64,000 bases of DNA from Ladona fulva (taxonomy: Eukaryota; Arthropoda; Insecta; Odonata; Libellulidae): assembly GCA_000376725.2 (NCBI GenBank), contig KZ308729.1:62001-126000 (forward strand), in the 5' to 3' direction. Under the pieces are notes generated by a model. It worked only from the letters and a program-made list of their open reading frames with translations, was not told where the DNA came from and ran no database searches. Each line of letters opens with the position of its first letter. The first letter of the stretch is position 1. A program made the position numbers and the translations under genes. Shown here piece after piece: positions 34,321 through 46,560 of the stretch.

Positions 34321-37300
34321 GGGAGGAAGTGGTTTCCCTCCTTCGATAAGAGGTTACCATATCGATTTTCTTATCCGTTCGATGCGATCGGCAGCGTGAA
34401 TTTTTTAGCAGAAACTGTTACGCATTGGTCAATGAATTTCATCCCCCCATCTCTAGCACTTTTTGTACTCATTCATCAAATTTTAAAGAGACTTTATGAG
34501 GAATGTCGATTTCAATAGTTCTTTCTATATGATATTTTGTGAGGCATTCTGTTGTTGTCTGGTATATCCTATGGGTCTCTTTCCATCCATTGTTCTTATT
34601 CTTCTGTTCCTCCGCTGAAATCTTATTTACTCTTTTCGCGCCTCCTTAAATTGTTATTGATATAAGAATTTTAGATTGTGACCATAAACGATTCCCTGCT
34701 AAGCGAAAGATTTACATTTTGTCCTGCAAAGATAAGACTTTTCTTGAACTATTAGTATCTACGTCCTTACTTATGACGTGTTAAAAATATTATCCCTTTT
34801 CTCTTATTGTCAAAATTTCTCCATATATTTCTCTGGCATATTTTTCGAGCTCCAAATTAAGTGAGATACACGGTGGATTTCAACTTTTTAGTCTCAATTC
34901 TGTTTTGATGTTCAGATCCAATCCATTGAATAGTTAAGATTTTTGCGAGTTCTCGTCAAGGATTTACCCGTTCCTACTTTGAGATAAAGGCATCCAGAAT
35001 ATTTATTCCGTGATCGTATTATTTTCTCAAACATGTCCGAAAACAATGTTTCTGTGCAAATTCCAACGTGTTGTATAAACTCTCCATACATTCGAGCTTA
35101 AATTGAAATTATGTGTAAGTGCATCTTCACCGATTTAATTGTCTCTCCGAGCCATTTGATGCGAGAGTATCCGATATCGCAGGTGAGAAGAAGCCCTGGT
35201 GGCGGCCTTAGAAGAGCCTTCCTTCTGGGGGAGCTTGAAGATGGAAGTGTTGAGCTTCCGCTATGTTAAGGGACTACGTGGATACGAAGTGAGAGTAGAA
35301 ATTAATTCCAGAGAGGAGTGAATTTATTCGGGAAAATGGAAATGCAGCGGACATTTCTCGTGGAGGATTATTTGCGGCCAGATCTGTCATTAGGAATATC
35401 TCTGACAGTGAAAAGTATAATTATTATCAGTTTCAATTTAATTTATTTTCAATCGCTGAAAGGTAAATTGAGGTTTACCGTCCTGCGGCCCTAGACCGCA
35501 CGGAGCTTTTAATTTAATCTTTGGCGGCCCAGTAGCTACATTTCCCTAAAAGATTCGAACAACTTTCTGTCACAAAGTCTCGAAATAACTGAAGTTAAAA
35601 AAGCAATATTGTTTGGAATATACACAATTTTCTAAATTCCATCCACATATGTGTTAATGGAACGATTCTGAGCTTATACTTAAAAAAAGTCAAATGAGAT
35701 GTTAGGGATAGAATTTGATTTTATTAAATGATATAGTTTAACACAAAAGCCTTCATCATCCTATAAATATCTATGCAATAATACAAACGCGAATATTTTG
35801 ATAACTCAGCAGTGCTTTCAGTATTTTACAAAAGATGATTTTCACCTTCTCTTAGCCTGCACCTGTTATTTTTATATTTATAGTTGGAAGAATTTTTACT
35901 TTTTCTTTAATCAGCACATTTCCTTGACATTTTATACCCAAGTTTAAGAATCTCAGTAACGGAATGAGGAAAGAAATTCAAATATTCTTAATTAGTCTCC
36001 CGAACTTATACACTTACTACTTTGTATTCCTTTAAGAAAAAGGTTTCTTTCCCCGCGGGGTTTGTTATTGAAATCCTTCGGATTCTATTTCATTCAGATC
36101 CTTAGTAGAAATCCCTGGCTTATTTTCCAGGAAATCTCTCTTTGCTATCGATATCCTTAATTAACTTTCTCTCTGAGGGAGAAGCCGTTATTTGGTTCTG
36201 CAAAACATCGTAAGTGGTTCTCAAGCTTACATTTTCAAAAGGAAGCAAAAATTAAAACCTGAGCACCTTTTCGTAAAATTGATGATGAAGGAAATACCAT
36301 CTGTTTTTTTTGTCTTATACATTGTATTACTGTTTTTCCTTTACATTTATAGTTTTCCCATGATGTTTGAAGAGTTAGGTAAAGAATGACTCCTTAAAAA
36401 TATCACATATATTTTTTTTCTTCGTATCGTTTCCGGTTATAGTTATCCAAAATATTTGCATGCGATGAATATCCCGATGCATTCTGCCTTTCGGATGATT
36501 TACTTTAGTGATTCATACATTATTCTTAAAAACAATCAAATTCGAAAGAACTCCATGGGAAAAGCGTTAAACCACAAGGATATAATCCTCGCTACGCTAC
36601 TCTCATGGAGTTTTTTCGCATTAATAAGTACCAAAAAGTTACGCCTGATTCTGTGTCATTTTAATAATCATATTGTTGAACATCAATGTTTAGCAGTGGA
36701 ATGTCACTCACTTCGGAATACCCTAATCCTCCCTCTCCTTCTGGAATTGTATTTAAAATTATGTATCGCAAAATTATAATTTATGATTATACTTCCTCCG
36801 TTTACCTTATCGTATTCCTGCTGTTGATAAATTTCAACTTAAACATCGAAAGCAGTGTTAAAAGCTTTTTACTGATACGTCCTTTAAGTTCATAAGATTC
36901 ACCATTGAAACGTTTCTTAGAATATACTAAGTGCTGTGAATATTACGGCCCTACGTTACTTGAATATTCAATTATTGATAACATATTTCTAACAACTGAG
37001 GTTAATTATATAAAAAAGTTTTCAAAGAATTACTTTTGTGATGTATTTTTGATACATTTGATCCTATAAATTGTATTAATTTAGTAGCAAGTAATTAAAT
37101 TTGTAGTAAATTTATGCACTCTTTTGAATATTTCTTCAATATTTGTCGCAATATAAATTTAAAACTTGGCAATAAATACTATTCTGACCCTTGATCATTA
37201 CTTGAGAAGAAATGTTTTCCATTATTTTTTATCGTAAATCATATTTAAATTACGAATGTTGCGGTACCTATTTAGGAGATAAAAATGCAAATACTGCCTA

Positions 37301-38690
37301 CGTTAAATTGTAATTTTGATGATTAAATGTAAGAGTTATTGTGTTTCCTTTACATAACAGTACTCGTATATACCCTTAAATCTGTGAGTATAAGTTTGCT
37401 GAATACATCATATTTTGTATTTTCCGACATTTGTTGCAGCATATCCTTAAACTAACTACTATAGTATAAATCTGATTACTTTGATTACTTTTTGAAAGCA
37501 TTTCCTTAGTTGTAATGATAACCAGAGCGATCGTAAACGTCAATGAAAGAAAGTCACTTATTAAGAGTTTTCTCCACACTTCTTCGCTGATCGAAACTAA
37601 ATGACTATCACATAAAAGACTTTGGAGCTGTACTCGAATGTCTATTAGACGCTGTTCCCTAAGGAGCATAAACCTCAGAGCACCATCCCCTATTGCCGTC
37701 GGGGAGGGATTAAGAAAAGGGCCGGTGGTGGGGGTAATTGGACATCGACACCACCCGGAAAGAGAGTTTTAGCCGCAGGACTTCTCGTCACATTGCGTTT
37801 CTTAACGTTCTTCCTTTGCCCATTGATCTTTTTCGTGTCTTGAGGATATTTTTTGAAACAGCCGATTTTTTTATGTACATTTGAAATGCATTGTTTTAAC
37901 GAACCATGGAAAAGATGAAATTTAACTTAGAAGGAATTCATTATTATTAAAACTAATAAGATAGCTTTTAATACAAGGTACATTGTTTTTGAAATGGTAA
38001 TCGAATAAAATCACACCGATTAACCTTCCAGTTTAGGCATCACTTTACTTTTCCCGAAATATTTCTGTTTTATATTGTGAGGCCAATCAAATAATTTAGC
38101 GAACACATGATTGTAATATGTAAGCGCCTTCCGAAATACATTCTTGTAATATCAGCCTATTTTTGTTTCAGTTAATTAAGCTTAACATGATTTTATTTGT
38201 TAGATATTTTGAGAAGAGAAAATTTCGAACAAGATTGTTAACAAACTTTATAATGCTGCGAGTTTCTCACCTGAAATTTCTTGAGTATTTATTCATGTGC
38301 AACATTTCTTAGTTTTTTTTTAATTATTGCTGTTATGCAGTAAAATAATAATTTAAATCGTAGCAAAATTAAAGAATTCCAACGGCATTCAGAGGAGTAG
38401 ATTGTTTGATGCTTAAAGGAGTAGATTGTTTGATGCTCAAGGTAATCCTTTACGGGGAAAATTCATTTTTGTAATCCGCAATATCTTTCCAATAGTCCAA
38501 AATTTTACCTGAAAAGTGTTTTTGGTGACATCAAGAATAGGCTTTTATCTTAGAACTCATTCCTACTGAACCTTGCTTTGAAAATCGTATTTGATCTCTA
38601 TGGTTATACGTTGAACAGTATGGTTGAAGTCTCCCATGACTCGGCGTAGCAATGATTGAGCAGCACAGCCATTTTTTAGAAAGCTGAAGT
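34321..38690. other. Long AT-rich non-coding stretch
   Basis: A GC-richer patch with CpG lies at 35160-35560. An exon-like segment at 36131-36209 has a TATTTTCCAG acceptor, an ATC|GTAAGT donor and one open frame of 26 codons, but such matches are expected by chance over this length. Frames up to 107 codons (36456-36779) are AT-biased and featureless. A GC-rich patch at 37680-37770 contains a short imperfect inverted repeat. A tandem duplication lies at 38393-38440. Confidence 0.4.
38393..38440 (+). repeat. 24-bp tandem duplication
   Basis: Two 24-base units (38393-38416 and 38417-38440), each beginning AGGAGTAGATTGTTTGATGC, differ at one position. The duplication looks recent and has no evident role. 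Confidence 0.75.
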
Positions 38691-39330
38691 CCTTCAGGGT
38701 CGTATGACCGCAGGCCATCTAGATGCGACTGAAGGAGTAGAGAAGAGAGAAAGCATTTTTTTGGGCCGCGGGACTCCTAAAGGATAGACCATTGGGATAT
38801 ATTCGGTTTGGGTTCGGCTGAGAGGGAAAACGTGTCCGAAAAATATACAACCCCTTACTTTTCTGTACCCTTCTTTTCTTCAGCTCCCCTTCTCCTTTCA
38901 CATACCTCTCGATTTGACGCTCTCTTTTCTCGCCACGCCTTTGCGTTCCTTCTCTTTTCCAAGACAACCCCTCTTTTCACCAGTACAACTCGCATCACTT
39001 TGACTCTTGTTGAGGGAGCTCTCCCCGTCTTCCCTCTCTTATATGGCGAAAGGGAAAAAATCACGTTTGTCCGATTGCGTGGGCGAAATGTTACCGATAT
39101 TTTCCTGAAGTTCTGTCTCATTCTCCGGGTGTGACGGGCGCCCACGCTGTTTCCATTCGAGAGGAGGAATTCTTCCTCGCCTCTCCTCGGGATTCGCGAT
39201 TCCTTGAAATGAAATTTTGGTCTTGTTTCGGACCCTGTTTCGGGGAATTTGTCGATAACAGCGATTCATCTTCCTTCGTTACTCTTTTGGTGGAAAGTCA
39301 TGTCTCTGTCATATTCGTTCAGATTTGTTG
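38691..39330. other. GC-richer island with overlapping frames
   Basis: Frames of 66-108 codons overlap on both strands (longest 38808-39134 plus; 38855-39145 and 39039-39269 minus). The minus-strand products are Arg/Lys/Glu-rich and the plus-strand product is Ser/Phe/Leu-rich, following the strand bias. No domain is recognised. Confidence 0.35.
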
Positions 39331-39523
39331 ATCACTTCTATAGTTTCAGAAATCTCTAAGTTGACTTAAGATACTGTAAAATTTTAAAAAAACCTTTTTA
39401 GACTGTACTGACGTGGCTGTGATATGCTCCTATTTTCTGTCTCCTCTTTACGGGAAAAAAGTTATGATGAAATTTAGTAAAAATAATAGGTATGCATATA
39501 TTGATGTAGAGATGTACTCTCAA

Positions 39524-39711
39524 GTCTTCATATCTAGTCCTAAGGAAGAATGAACTTGAAAAAAGTCTGACGGGACCGGGAATCGAACCCGGGTCTCCAA
39601 ATTGCCGGTAGGGTGCTCAGACTTTTTTCATGACCATTCTTCCTTGGGATTTTTCCTGGGTGCGCACCATCTTGCGTAAAGTCACCCTTACCCGTTTTCC
39701 TGTCTTCATAT
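39524..39711 (+). mobile_element. SINE copy with inverted tRNA head (5' inversion)
   Basis: GTCTTCATAT flanks the insert on both sides (39524-39533 and 39702-39711). The right part (39617-39701) carries the family tail on the plus strand, including CATTCTTCCTTGGGA and GGGTGCGCACCATCTTGCG. The left part (39542-39619) carries the family's tRNA-like head on the minus strand, truncated before box A but with box B intact. A second copy of the start of the tail follows it, also inverted. The two tail starts form 29-bp inverted arms (39542-39570 and 39617-39645) with three mismatches. One shared duplication around an inverted head fits twin-primed reverse transcription. Confidence 0.75.
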
Positions 39712-40240
39712 ATCGATTTTGGGGATATTTAATTTCCTGAAAATTATTCGTTTGTTGAATACATGCAATTGGGCATTTAGGTTAAGGATAATAGACCTTA
39801 AGAAATGATTACATATGTATTTTAATTTAGAATTCTGTTNTATTTATCTAAAATATTTAGCTATGAAAAATTTTTATGAAAAATTTCCTCCTGGGACCCG
39901 TAACAGAACCTTATACTTCCTTCTGGATTTCGTGCTTGGCTTTTGACAATATCACTAAATAATTTCATACACGACCAGGTATGACACATTGCTTCATCAT
40001 TATATACAGATTTCCCCAAATAAATTATAAAACGGCAATTTACATTATATATGGAGAAAGAAATACCTTTTTACTGCTTATAAAATAAATCAGACTGTTT
40101 TCTGATGTGAGTGAAAGTGAGTTTTTTTTTGTAAGTATTAGAAGCAAGCTATTAGAATTTTCTTGAAATCTCACCTGAAAGATTGATACGATTAGAGATC
40201 TCAATATGAGATGGCGTTATTTTGTGGAAGGCCATAATAA

Positions 40241-40351
40241 TGAAAAAGCAATATCTCATACAATTCCACAGATTTTATTTATGCGACATGCTTCGCTGTT
40301 TCGCATTTAATAGAATGAATCTGTGAAGGTGTACGAGATATTTCTTTTTCA
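40241..40351. repeat. Foldback element with 34-bp imperfect inverted ends
   Basis: The left arm (40241-40274, from TGAAAAAGCAATATCTC) and the right arm (40318-40351, ending GAGATATTTCTTTTTCA) are inverted copies with about five mismatches. The interior contains a further stem, ATGCGA with TCGCAT around a CTTCG-containing loop, so the whole 111 bases can fold. It is non-coding and probably a small foldback or MITE-like element. No target-site duplication was identified. Confidence 0.6.
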
Positions 40352-42245
40352 CAATTAAAGATCCTTTTCAAGTGCGAGTAGAATTGCACCCATTATTAAA
40401 TCACAATGCCTCTAAAAACCACTTAAGCAAGCTATTAGTTTTAATAAATAATTTATTGCATCAGCCTTCAAAGTTTACAAAATTCTTTTCAGTAATTGAC
40501 TGAAGGGAAAGTAAGCATAGCTAAAAATTGAATGAAAGTTGTTGGGGTACGTACGCGTGTTTCAGAATTTTTATAGTGGAAGCAGTTGGGATCCATTGAA
40601 AAGATAACTTTCTTCGTTTGCAATGTGTAACGTATTGCTACCAACAGGCATTTTCGTGGTGTTATAAGGGAAACGCTACCGCAGGTTCCGAATGGATTCG
40701 CTCCATTTCGGCATTAGATACCAGAAATAATGCAAAATTTTGACGTGGAACGGGTGATCTTTCCGATGGAATTGCCCATTATAATACACATTGAGTTGAG
40801 GCCCACCCGCACCTCATTCCTCTGGACATTTTATTTTTGCGCTCTGTAGGTTTTCCGTCTTATTGCATCTCTTGCATGAAAGTGTGGGGCATTTGATAGA
40901 ATGATAGGGGGGAAGGAGAGTGGTATACATCCGTGGTGGTCGACTGTAGTGGATAGGTGAGTGGGTGGATTTCCTTCCTCCCCCTCATAAACTTATGAGT
41001 ACCACCCTATATTACCCGAGAGGGAGGGATGAACGGGCGGAGTCCGTCCAGACCACAGCTGGGATAGCGGTCTCCCTCGGAGCTCTCTGGGGTTACGCCC
41101 GATCTGGGAATCAGAATGGTTGGCTTGGGCGGGTTTATGTGTAGCAGGCCCTTTATACCCGAGCATCGGCGGGAGAGTGTGTAACAGGCTGAAGAGAGAG
41201 AAGGATAAGAGGAGCTGTGAAAGAAAGTACAGGAGATGTGGGGGAAGACCACCGCGCCGAGGGATGATTAGAGAATGACGACCATGAGGGTAGCAACAAT
41301 GGCTTTATTGCCCCTTCTCATACTTAGACGAATGGAAGATTTTTTGTTTGGATAGCAATCAGCGAATCCTTAATTTTTTTTTCTTTCCTCTCGCTCTTTG
41401 GATTGCTGTCGGAAGGGATGCGTGCGCGTTCTTTCCTGGAAAGTGGGGTCGCGGGGTCAGATTATGCCAGCAGAACTGGATGGCGGGGTGGCAACGGTAA
41501 TATTACGGGCAGTGTAGTGATTATAGATGGAGAGAATAATTGTCGGTTGCATTTCCGAGCACTTTTTGTGTATTATTTTGGGTACTATTTCACTGGGTAC
41601 ACCCCTATCTGGGTTCATGAATATGTTTTATATTTTATTCTATATTGTGTATGTCATTATGCGTATGCTTCTCTAGATATTATGAAAATAGTGTAGCTAA
41701 GAATGATCTTGTTGATTGCCAAGTAAGGATGACTCTATTATTAAGTAATTAGTTTTCTCTTATATTTTCTTTTGATTTTGCAAATGGCTCATCGATAAAA
41801 CTAAATTTCGCGTTCATTTCCTGGAGAAAAACACAGTAGTGAAATTTTGCTTAGGATATTAATGGAACTTAATGACAATAAAAAAATGATGCAGTTTAGA
41901 AAACGGAATATGGTTCACAATAGGCATATTTGATTCCTTTATTTTGCTCATCTTGTTAAATGTATGTATTATCTTAAATAAAAATCAGCATTATTGGGAA
42001 TTAAGATCATGTAGTCAACTATAGAAAGTGGTAAACAATTAAAGATACAAGAACAGTTTCCACGAAGCTATTAGACAATTACTCAGGTCAATAGAAAACT
42101 TATATATTTCAGAAATAGATATAGGGGTTTATTTACACCATTTGTAATAAAAATGTAACGACTTTTTTAAGAGCTCTTTCTTTTATTTTTTGTATTTCTT
42201 TGAATTGAAGTAGTGAAACGCTATTTCCATCAAGCATATTAAGTA
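40352..42245. other. Mixed stretch with a GC-richer block
   Basis: About 40850-41500 is GC-richer. An 81-codon minus-strand frame (41007-41252) and a 97-codon plus-strand frame (41403-41696) show no domain. Its plus strand is G/A-rich. The rest is AT-rich with nothing recognised. Confidence 0.4.
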
Positions 42246-42985
42246 ATTTTCACTCAATAAGGCGATTATTTGCCAAGAAATCTCAGCGGATGCCCGATTT
42301 ACTTATGCCGTCCGTAAAAAGCAGACTCGCCTCGTGTCAACCGCCGAGTCCGCATCGGCGTCCAAATCGCGGGAACCTGCTACACCCTCCAAGTGTGCTT
42401 CAGGCGGGGATTTTCCTTCAATCGCACCACCCATTCGTCGCCATCCGGCGCCTCTCTCTCACACATCTCCCTCCCACTCCCATGCCGCCACTTTCTGCTT
42501 GACCCCCTCCCCCTCGACACCTCCTCCCGTAAATCTCCGAGTGGGAGTGACGCGAGACAAGGCTGCTTGCCGTTCCCAGGTGAACAGCTCTCTCTTGTCT
42601 GCCGCTGCTGCTGCACACCGCACCACCGCCGATGCCTCCACTCCGTGATGGCGATCTCAGCAGATTTGCATAATTCCTATACGGGGATCGAACGCCCTAC
42701 CCCCCCTTTCTTCCCGCAAACTCACTCTGGTTCCGATCCAGGCACCAGTGGGTTACGCCGTGCGCGTGTTACAGGCAGCGTGCACCGAAGACGAAAAGAA
42801 AAAAAATCTGGTCGATTTGATCTCCGCGGAGTTTTAAATCCTTCACAATGGGAGTCCTTAGGTCGGGGATTCTTAAGTGAAGATGGTTCAAGACGCGGGG
42901 GGGTAACTGATGGGGGTCCAGAGAGCAAGAGAAAAGATGCTGGAAACGGTGTTTCAACCCTAAACCCGTGTTTAATGTAGCCGTA
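42246..42985 (+). other. GC- and CpG-rich island with several long frames
   Basis: After a TAA at about 42243, one plus-strand frame stays open to 42648 (about 134 codons) and encodes a Ser/Ala/Pro-rich product with a run of five Ala. A second plus-strand frame at 42393-42980 is open for 195 codons, and five minus-strand frames overlap. CpG is frequent. Low-complexity Ser/Ala/Pro stretches occur in disordered parts of animal regulatory proteins, but no DNA-binding or other domain is seen. A coding exon, a CpG-island promoter and an artefact are all possible. Confidence 0.25.
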
Positions 42986-45290
42986 TACGTTCTAACTGGA
43001 TTATGAAACCTACGGATTATTTTATTTTTGCGTGTCTGAAAAATTGACAAATACCAGTTGTCAAAAGAGCTCAGAATGGTGTCGCGTATGCATACAAAAG
43101 CTTAGAATATGTTCGCACGCTATTGGATGCATTTGACGGCTGTTCTTTCAAACCATACAGACATTGGATTTTTCACAGAATTCCATATAACGATATCCGA
43201 GAGGTTAAATTTTACATACCAAAAACAGATTTTCTCTTTGCCTTTTTTGCTCAAGGCAAAATTTTAGAATAATTCAAATCAATTACAAAGTATTGTGAAA
43301 TTTTAATTTAAGAAGAAAAAATTGTGTTCATTCCTTTGGTTAAACTATTTTTTTTAATCACTACCGCAGGGTTTTATTTATCGATCCATTTTTCATGGCT
43401 CTAAAAATACTATCTGCAATGAATTTAATAATTTTCGATTTTACTATTTATGTCTCAGATTGATGCGACTAGTATATAATTTTTTGGCACAGGTATATGC
43501 AAATTGTAACAATTGCAATGTAAAATCTCGAAACTTTCTTTTACTGCAATTGATTTGTTTTACCTATAATTTTGGGTTAAATGGAATGACTATGCAAACT
43601 TTTCTTTTGTTTAATCACATGGTTATTTTATTTAGCACTTATGAATGTCCGCAAGCCTAAGGATCCATCCATTGTCCACATACTTTTTGTACCTGTTAAA
43701 TTTCTACAAATGTGAAGATACAAGTATTGATTCACAAAATATTTTTGATTGGCTGTAAAACTCCTCAGCGAAAGATGTTGACAGTAGAATCATCGCTGAA
43801 AAACAGGCATCAGATAGCTCAGATTCTGGAGCTGAAGAATATTTTATTACCGAAGGATATAGATGCGCTCCATTCCATATTGCTAATTCATGATATTATG
43901 GGCAGAATAGTTAAAGACTCAAGTTGGCGTGAAGTTTCCGATCGCTAAACTTAATGTTAAAATTTCGAAATTATCCTACCATTTTCCTGGACTTTGGAGA
44001 TGTGTGTGTGTGCAACAGTGTTGTATAGGAATCCATCAGTATGGTGGGAGATGGTGGGAGGCGTGTCAGTGGTAGAAAGAATGGGGAAGTGGGAGTGTCA
44101 GTTGACTTCCGGTGAATTTGTCACTTCCTGCCCAGAGATTAATTCGTTTCCCATACTACGGCGTTCATCCTCCTCTTTCCTTCTCTCACTTATCCTATCT
44201 ATCTTTCTATGCCACTCCTCCTTTCTACAATCTACATACACTCGCTTGAATGGGTAGTCAACCATCCATTCTCATTTCTCACTCAGATTTCATTCATTAA
44301 CTCGATCTATTATTCTCTCGAAGCGTTGTAATATAGCGGAGAGTTACGAACCATTGTCGATCTGCTTCATTTGCAACTTTGCAAGTGAAGTATTGTGACG
44401 GTTTGGACAGTTAAGCGTAGAATTCTCCAGCTCGCTATAAATATTCATGGAATTTGAGTGATATTAAGAGTAGGAAATGTGATCCATAATTTTAAGGCAG
44501 GGATTCGTGATCTCATAAATACATCCGCAATTTATGCTATTATGCAACGGATTCTTCTAAAGTTAACTTAGTAACTCTACTTTCAAAGAGTAACCTCAAA
44601 ATATTTGGACCTTAAAAACTTGTTTTAAGCTTAACTACGTGATATTTAAGATGCATTTTTAATTTCTTTCTTATCATATTGTGAAATAGTTTGAACTGAT
44701 GAATGTTGAGAAATTTACTTTTCTTAAAACTGAAGCGATATCGTTAAATGATTTCTTTGCCCCCATCATCCAAGATTTTTGCTCTTTAATGATGTAATTC
44801 GCTCAGATGATAATAGAAAAGTAGAAAAAATGCAGCTTTAAGATTTATTATAAATGTAATGCTCACTTTTTTCCGTGAAAAATAACGCATTTAAAAGTAA
44901 ACACAATTTAACTGGAAAGGTATTAATATTGTTTCAATTAGTTAGTTACAAGAGCTACTCGAATGGAATGAAATATTCGTTTGGTCGTTTAAGAAAAATG
45001 TCATAATTTAATTTAGAATATTTTTAAGTTTCGCATGACTTTGTTGAAGAATCTAAATCGATTTTATATTTGTTATCGCCAGGTTCGCTTTTGCAAGGAT
45101 TATTATTTCGGTCATGTTATTCTGCGCATAAGTTGCGAGGAAGGTTAGGAAAGAGTAGTTTAGAAAACTCTCCTTGAATGCGAAATTTGGAATGACTCGG
45201 AAGCTACAATAATAAACCGTAAAATGCTTTCTGCCAACGTATCACCTAACGCTCAGTATTTACTCTGACTCCGAATCTTTTCTCCTAATC
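42986..45290. other. Mostly AT-rich stretch
   Basis: A 78-codon frame at 43712-43948 is preceded and followed by AT-rich sequence. An alternative frame in the same DNA encodes a short acidic DSSDSGAEE stretch. Neither is recognised. About 43990-44250 is GC-richer with a short direct repeat of GGTGGGAG. No gene is called. Confidence 0.4.
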
Positions 45291-45800
45291 TGATCGAAGC
45301 GCTATCATCTCTTTTTCGAAAATCGCTCCTCCGCGGTGCCACCCTCCCACCCCGTATCACTTAAAAAACAAGAGCGCGAGAGGACGCCCTGTGTCCCGGC
45401 GAGAGGGAGAGAAATATATCCATCCCAACAGTTTAGTCTCCACCCCCACACCACCATTTTTGGGCGTCTCCCACACATTCGCGTCCCGGATTTACCGTAT
45501 ATTTCACGGTGAGAGCGTGAAAACGGACAAAAACGCGAATAGGATAAAAATTCACTGCTAACGGGGGAGAAAACAACTCGGGAAGCGGCGAGGGAATAGG
45601 AAAAAAAAGATGGAGGAAAACAAAACGATTCCTCCGGTGGAAAAAAATGTACCGCGCGACTAATAAAAAGAAACTAAAAGTAAAAACAAAAGTCGAGAGG
45701 GAGGAAAAAAGCGGAATCAGTGCCGCTCCTTCATTGGTACCCTGGGCCTGATTGATTGTTTGATCAACTGATTGGTCAAACGCTTCATTAGTGCGGACGA
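45291..45800. promoter_or_regulatory. CpG-rich island with CCAAT-type motifs
   Basis: CpG dinucleotides are frequent here. About 45540-45720 is A-rich with GC-rich interruptions. At 45733-45781 two ATTGG strings (inverted CCAAT) occur, the second within GTTTGATCAACTGATTGGTC, a near-palindrome. No frame longer than noise starts here. The features are promoter-like, but no TATA box or transcript start is fixed. Confidence 0.22.
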
Positions 45801-46272
45801 GTGGGGAGTTTTTTGGAGGGGGTAAGTGGAGAAAGGGTGGGGATATACACCGTTTGCCATAAGGGTGGGCCTGCGGGAACGGAGGGTGACCAGGAGAGGA
45901 AAGCGTTACGCCCTACTCCGGCTAAAAAAACCACCCCCCCCTCTTTTCAACCCCTTCGATCTATCCCGTGCAATTTTTCCGCGGGGTCCCTCCACCCCGG
46001 CACCCTCTCTCCCGCGACTTTTTTCATGCATTCGTCATTGGGTGTAAATAACGCTGAGCAGTGAGAATTTGCATATGTGTTCCGCCACGCCAAACAACGT
46101 CCCCGACTGTTTCTGTGTGCGTATGGTAACGCTGTGCTGTGTAACTCTCCCTGTATGTTTCGAAGGGGTGTGAAGAGGGGGTGGATATGAAGGGGTGTGG
46201 AGTAGGTGGAGTGGGATGGATGCTTTATACAGCGGAAAGAGAGACTGAGTAACAGAGGCAGCGGGTATTTTT
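45801..46272. other. GC-rich continuation of the 45-kb island
   Basis: Frames of 73-109 codons overlap on both strands (45801-46064 and 45826-46047 plus; 45947-46276 and 46035-46328 minus). Products are Pro/Arg-rich or Ser/His-rich without domains. A GGGGGTAAGTGG donor-like string is present at about 45819. No gene is called. Confidence 0.3.
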
Positions 46273-46560
46273 TCACCGATGGCGTACCGGATTCGCCATT
46301 TTTTTTGTTTCCTTGCGGCCGATTTCAATCAGGAGGTTCGGTTTTTTTACAGTATCATTATGACTCTTCCGCGCCTTTTGACCAGGGAATTGAAGAGATC
46401 CTCTGGAACTTTTCTGGTGTGATACTGATACGAATGGTGATTTTTCATCGAAGGATGTTTCTTCCTCTTCATCGTTTACGTTAATGTCGTACCAATTTTG
46501 ATGGTGAATGGAAAATATCTGTTTACTTACTTTCAGGCCCTTTTTCTTCCAATTAATCAA
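46273..46560 (-). other. Open frame with hydrophilic, acidic product, unassigned
   Basis: A minus-strand frame of 95 codons encodes a polar product with an acidic NDEEEETSFDEKSP segment near residues 28-41 and a Lys/Arg-rich C-terminal third. Its composition is less skewed than other frames in the window. The antisense strand is open too (46206-46484 plus, 92 codons). A donor-like GAAA|GTAAGT on the minus strand interrupts it near 46528. No family is recognised and no splice acceptor is convincing. It could be an exon fragment or chance. Confidence 0.15.

Noticed and set aside
36131..36209. 79-nt exon with acceptor, GTAAGT donor and one open frame
   Set aside because: The frame is AT-biased, and such combinations are expected several times by chance in 64 kb; no support beyond the signals.
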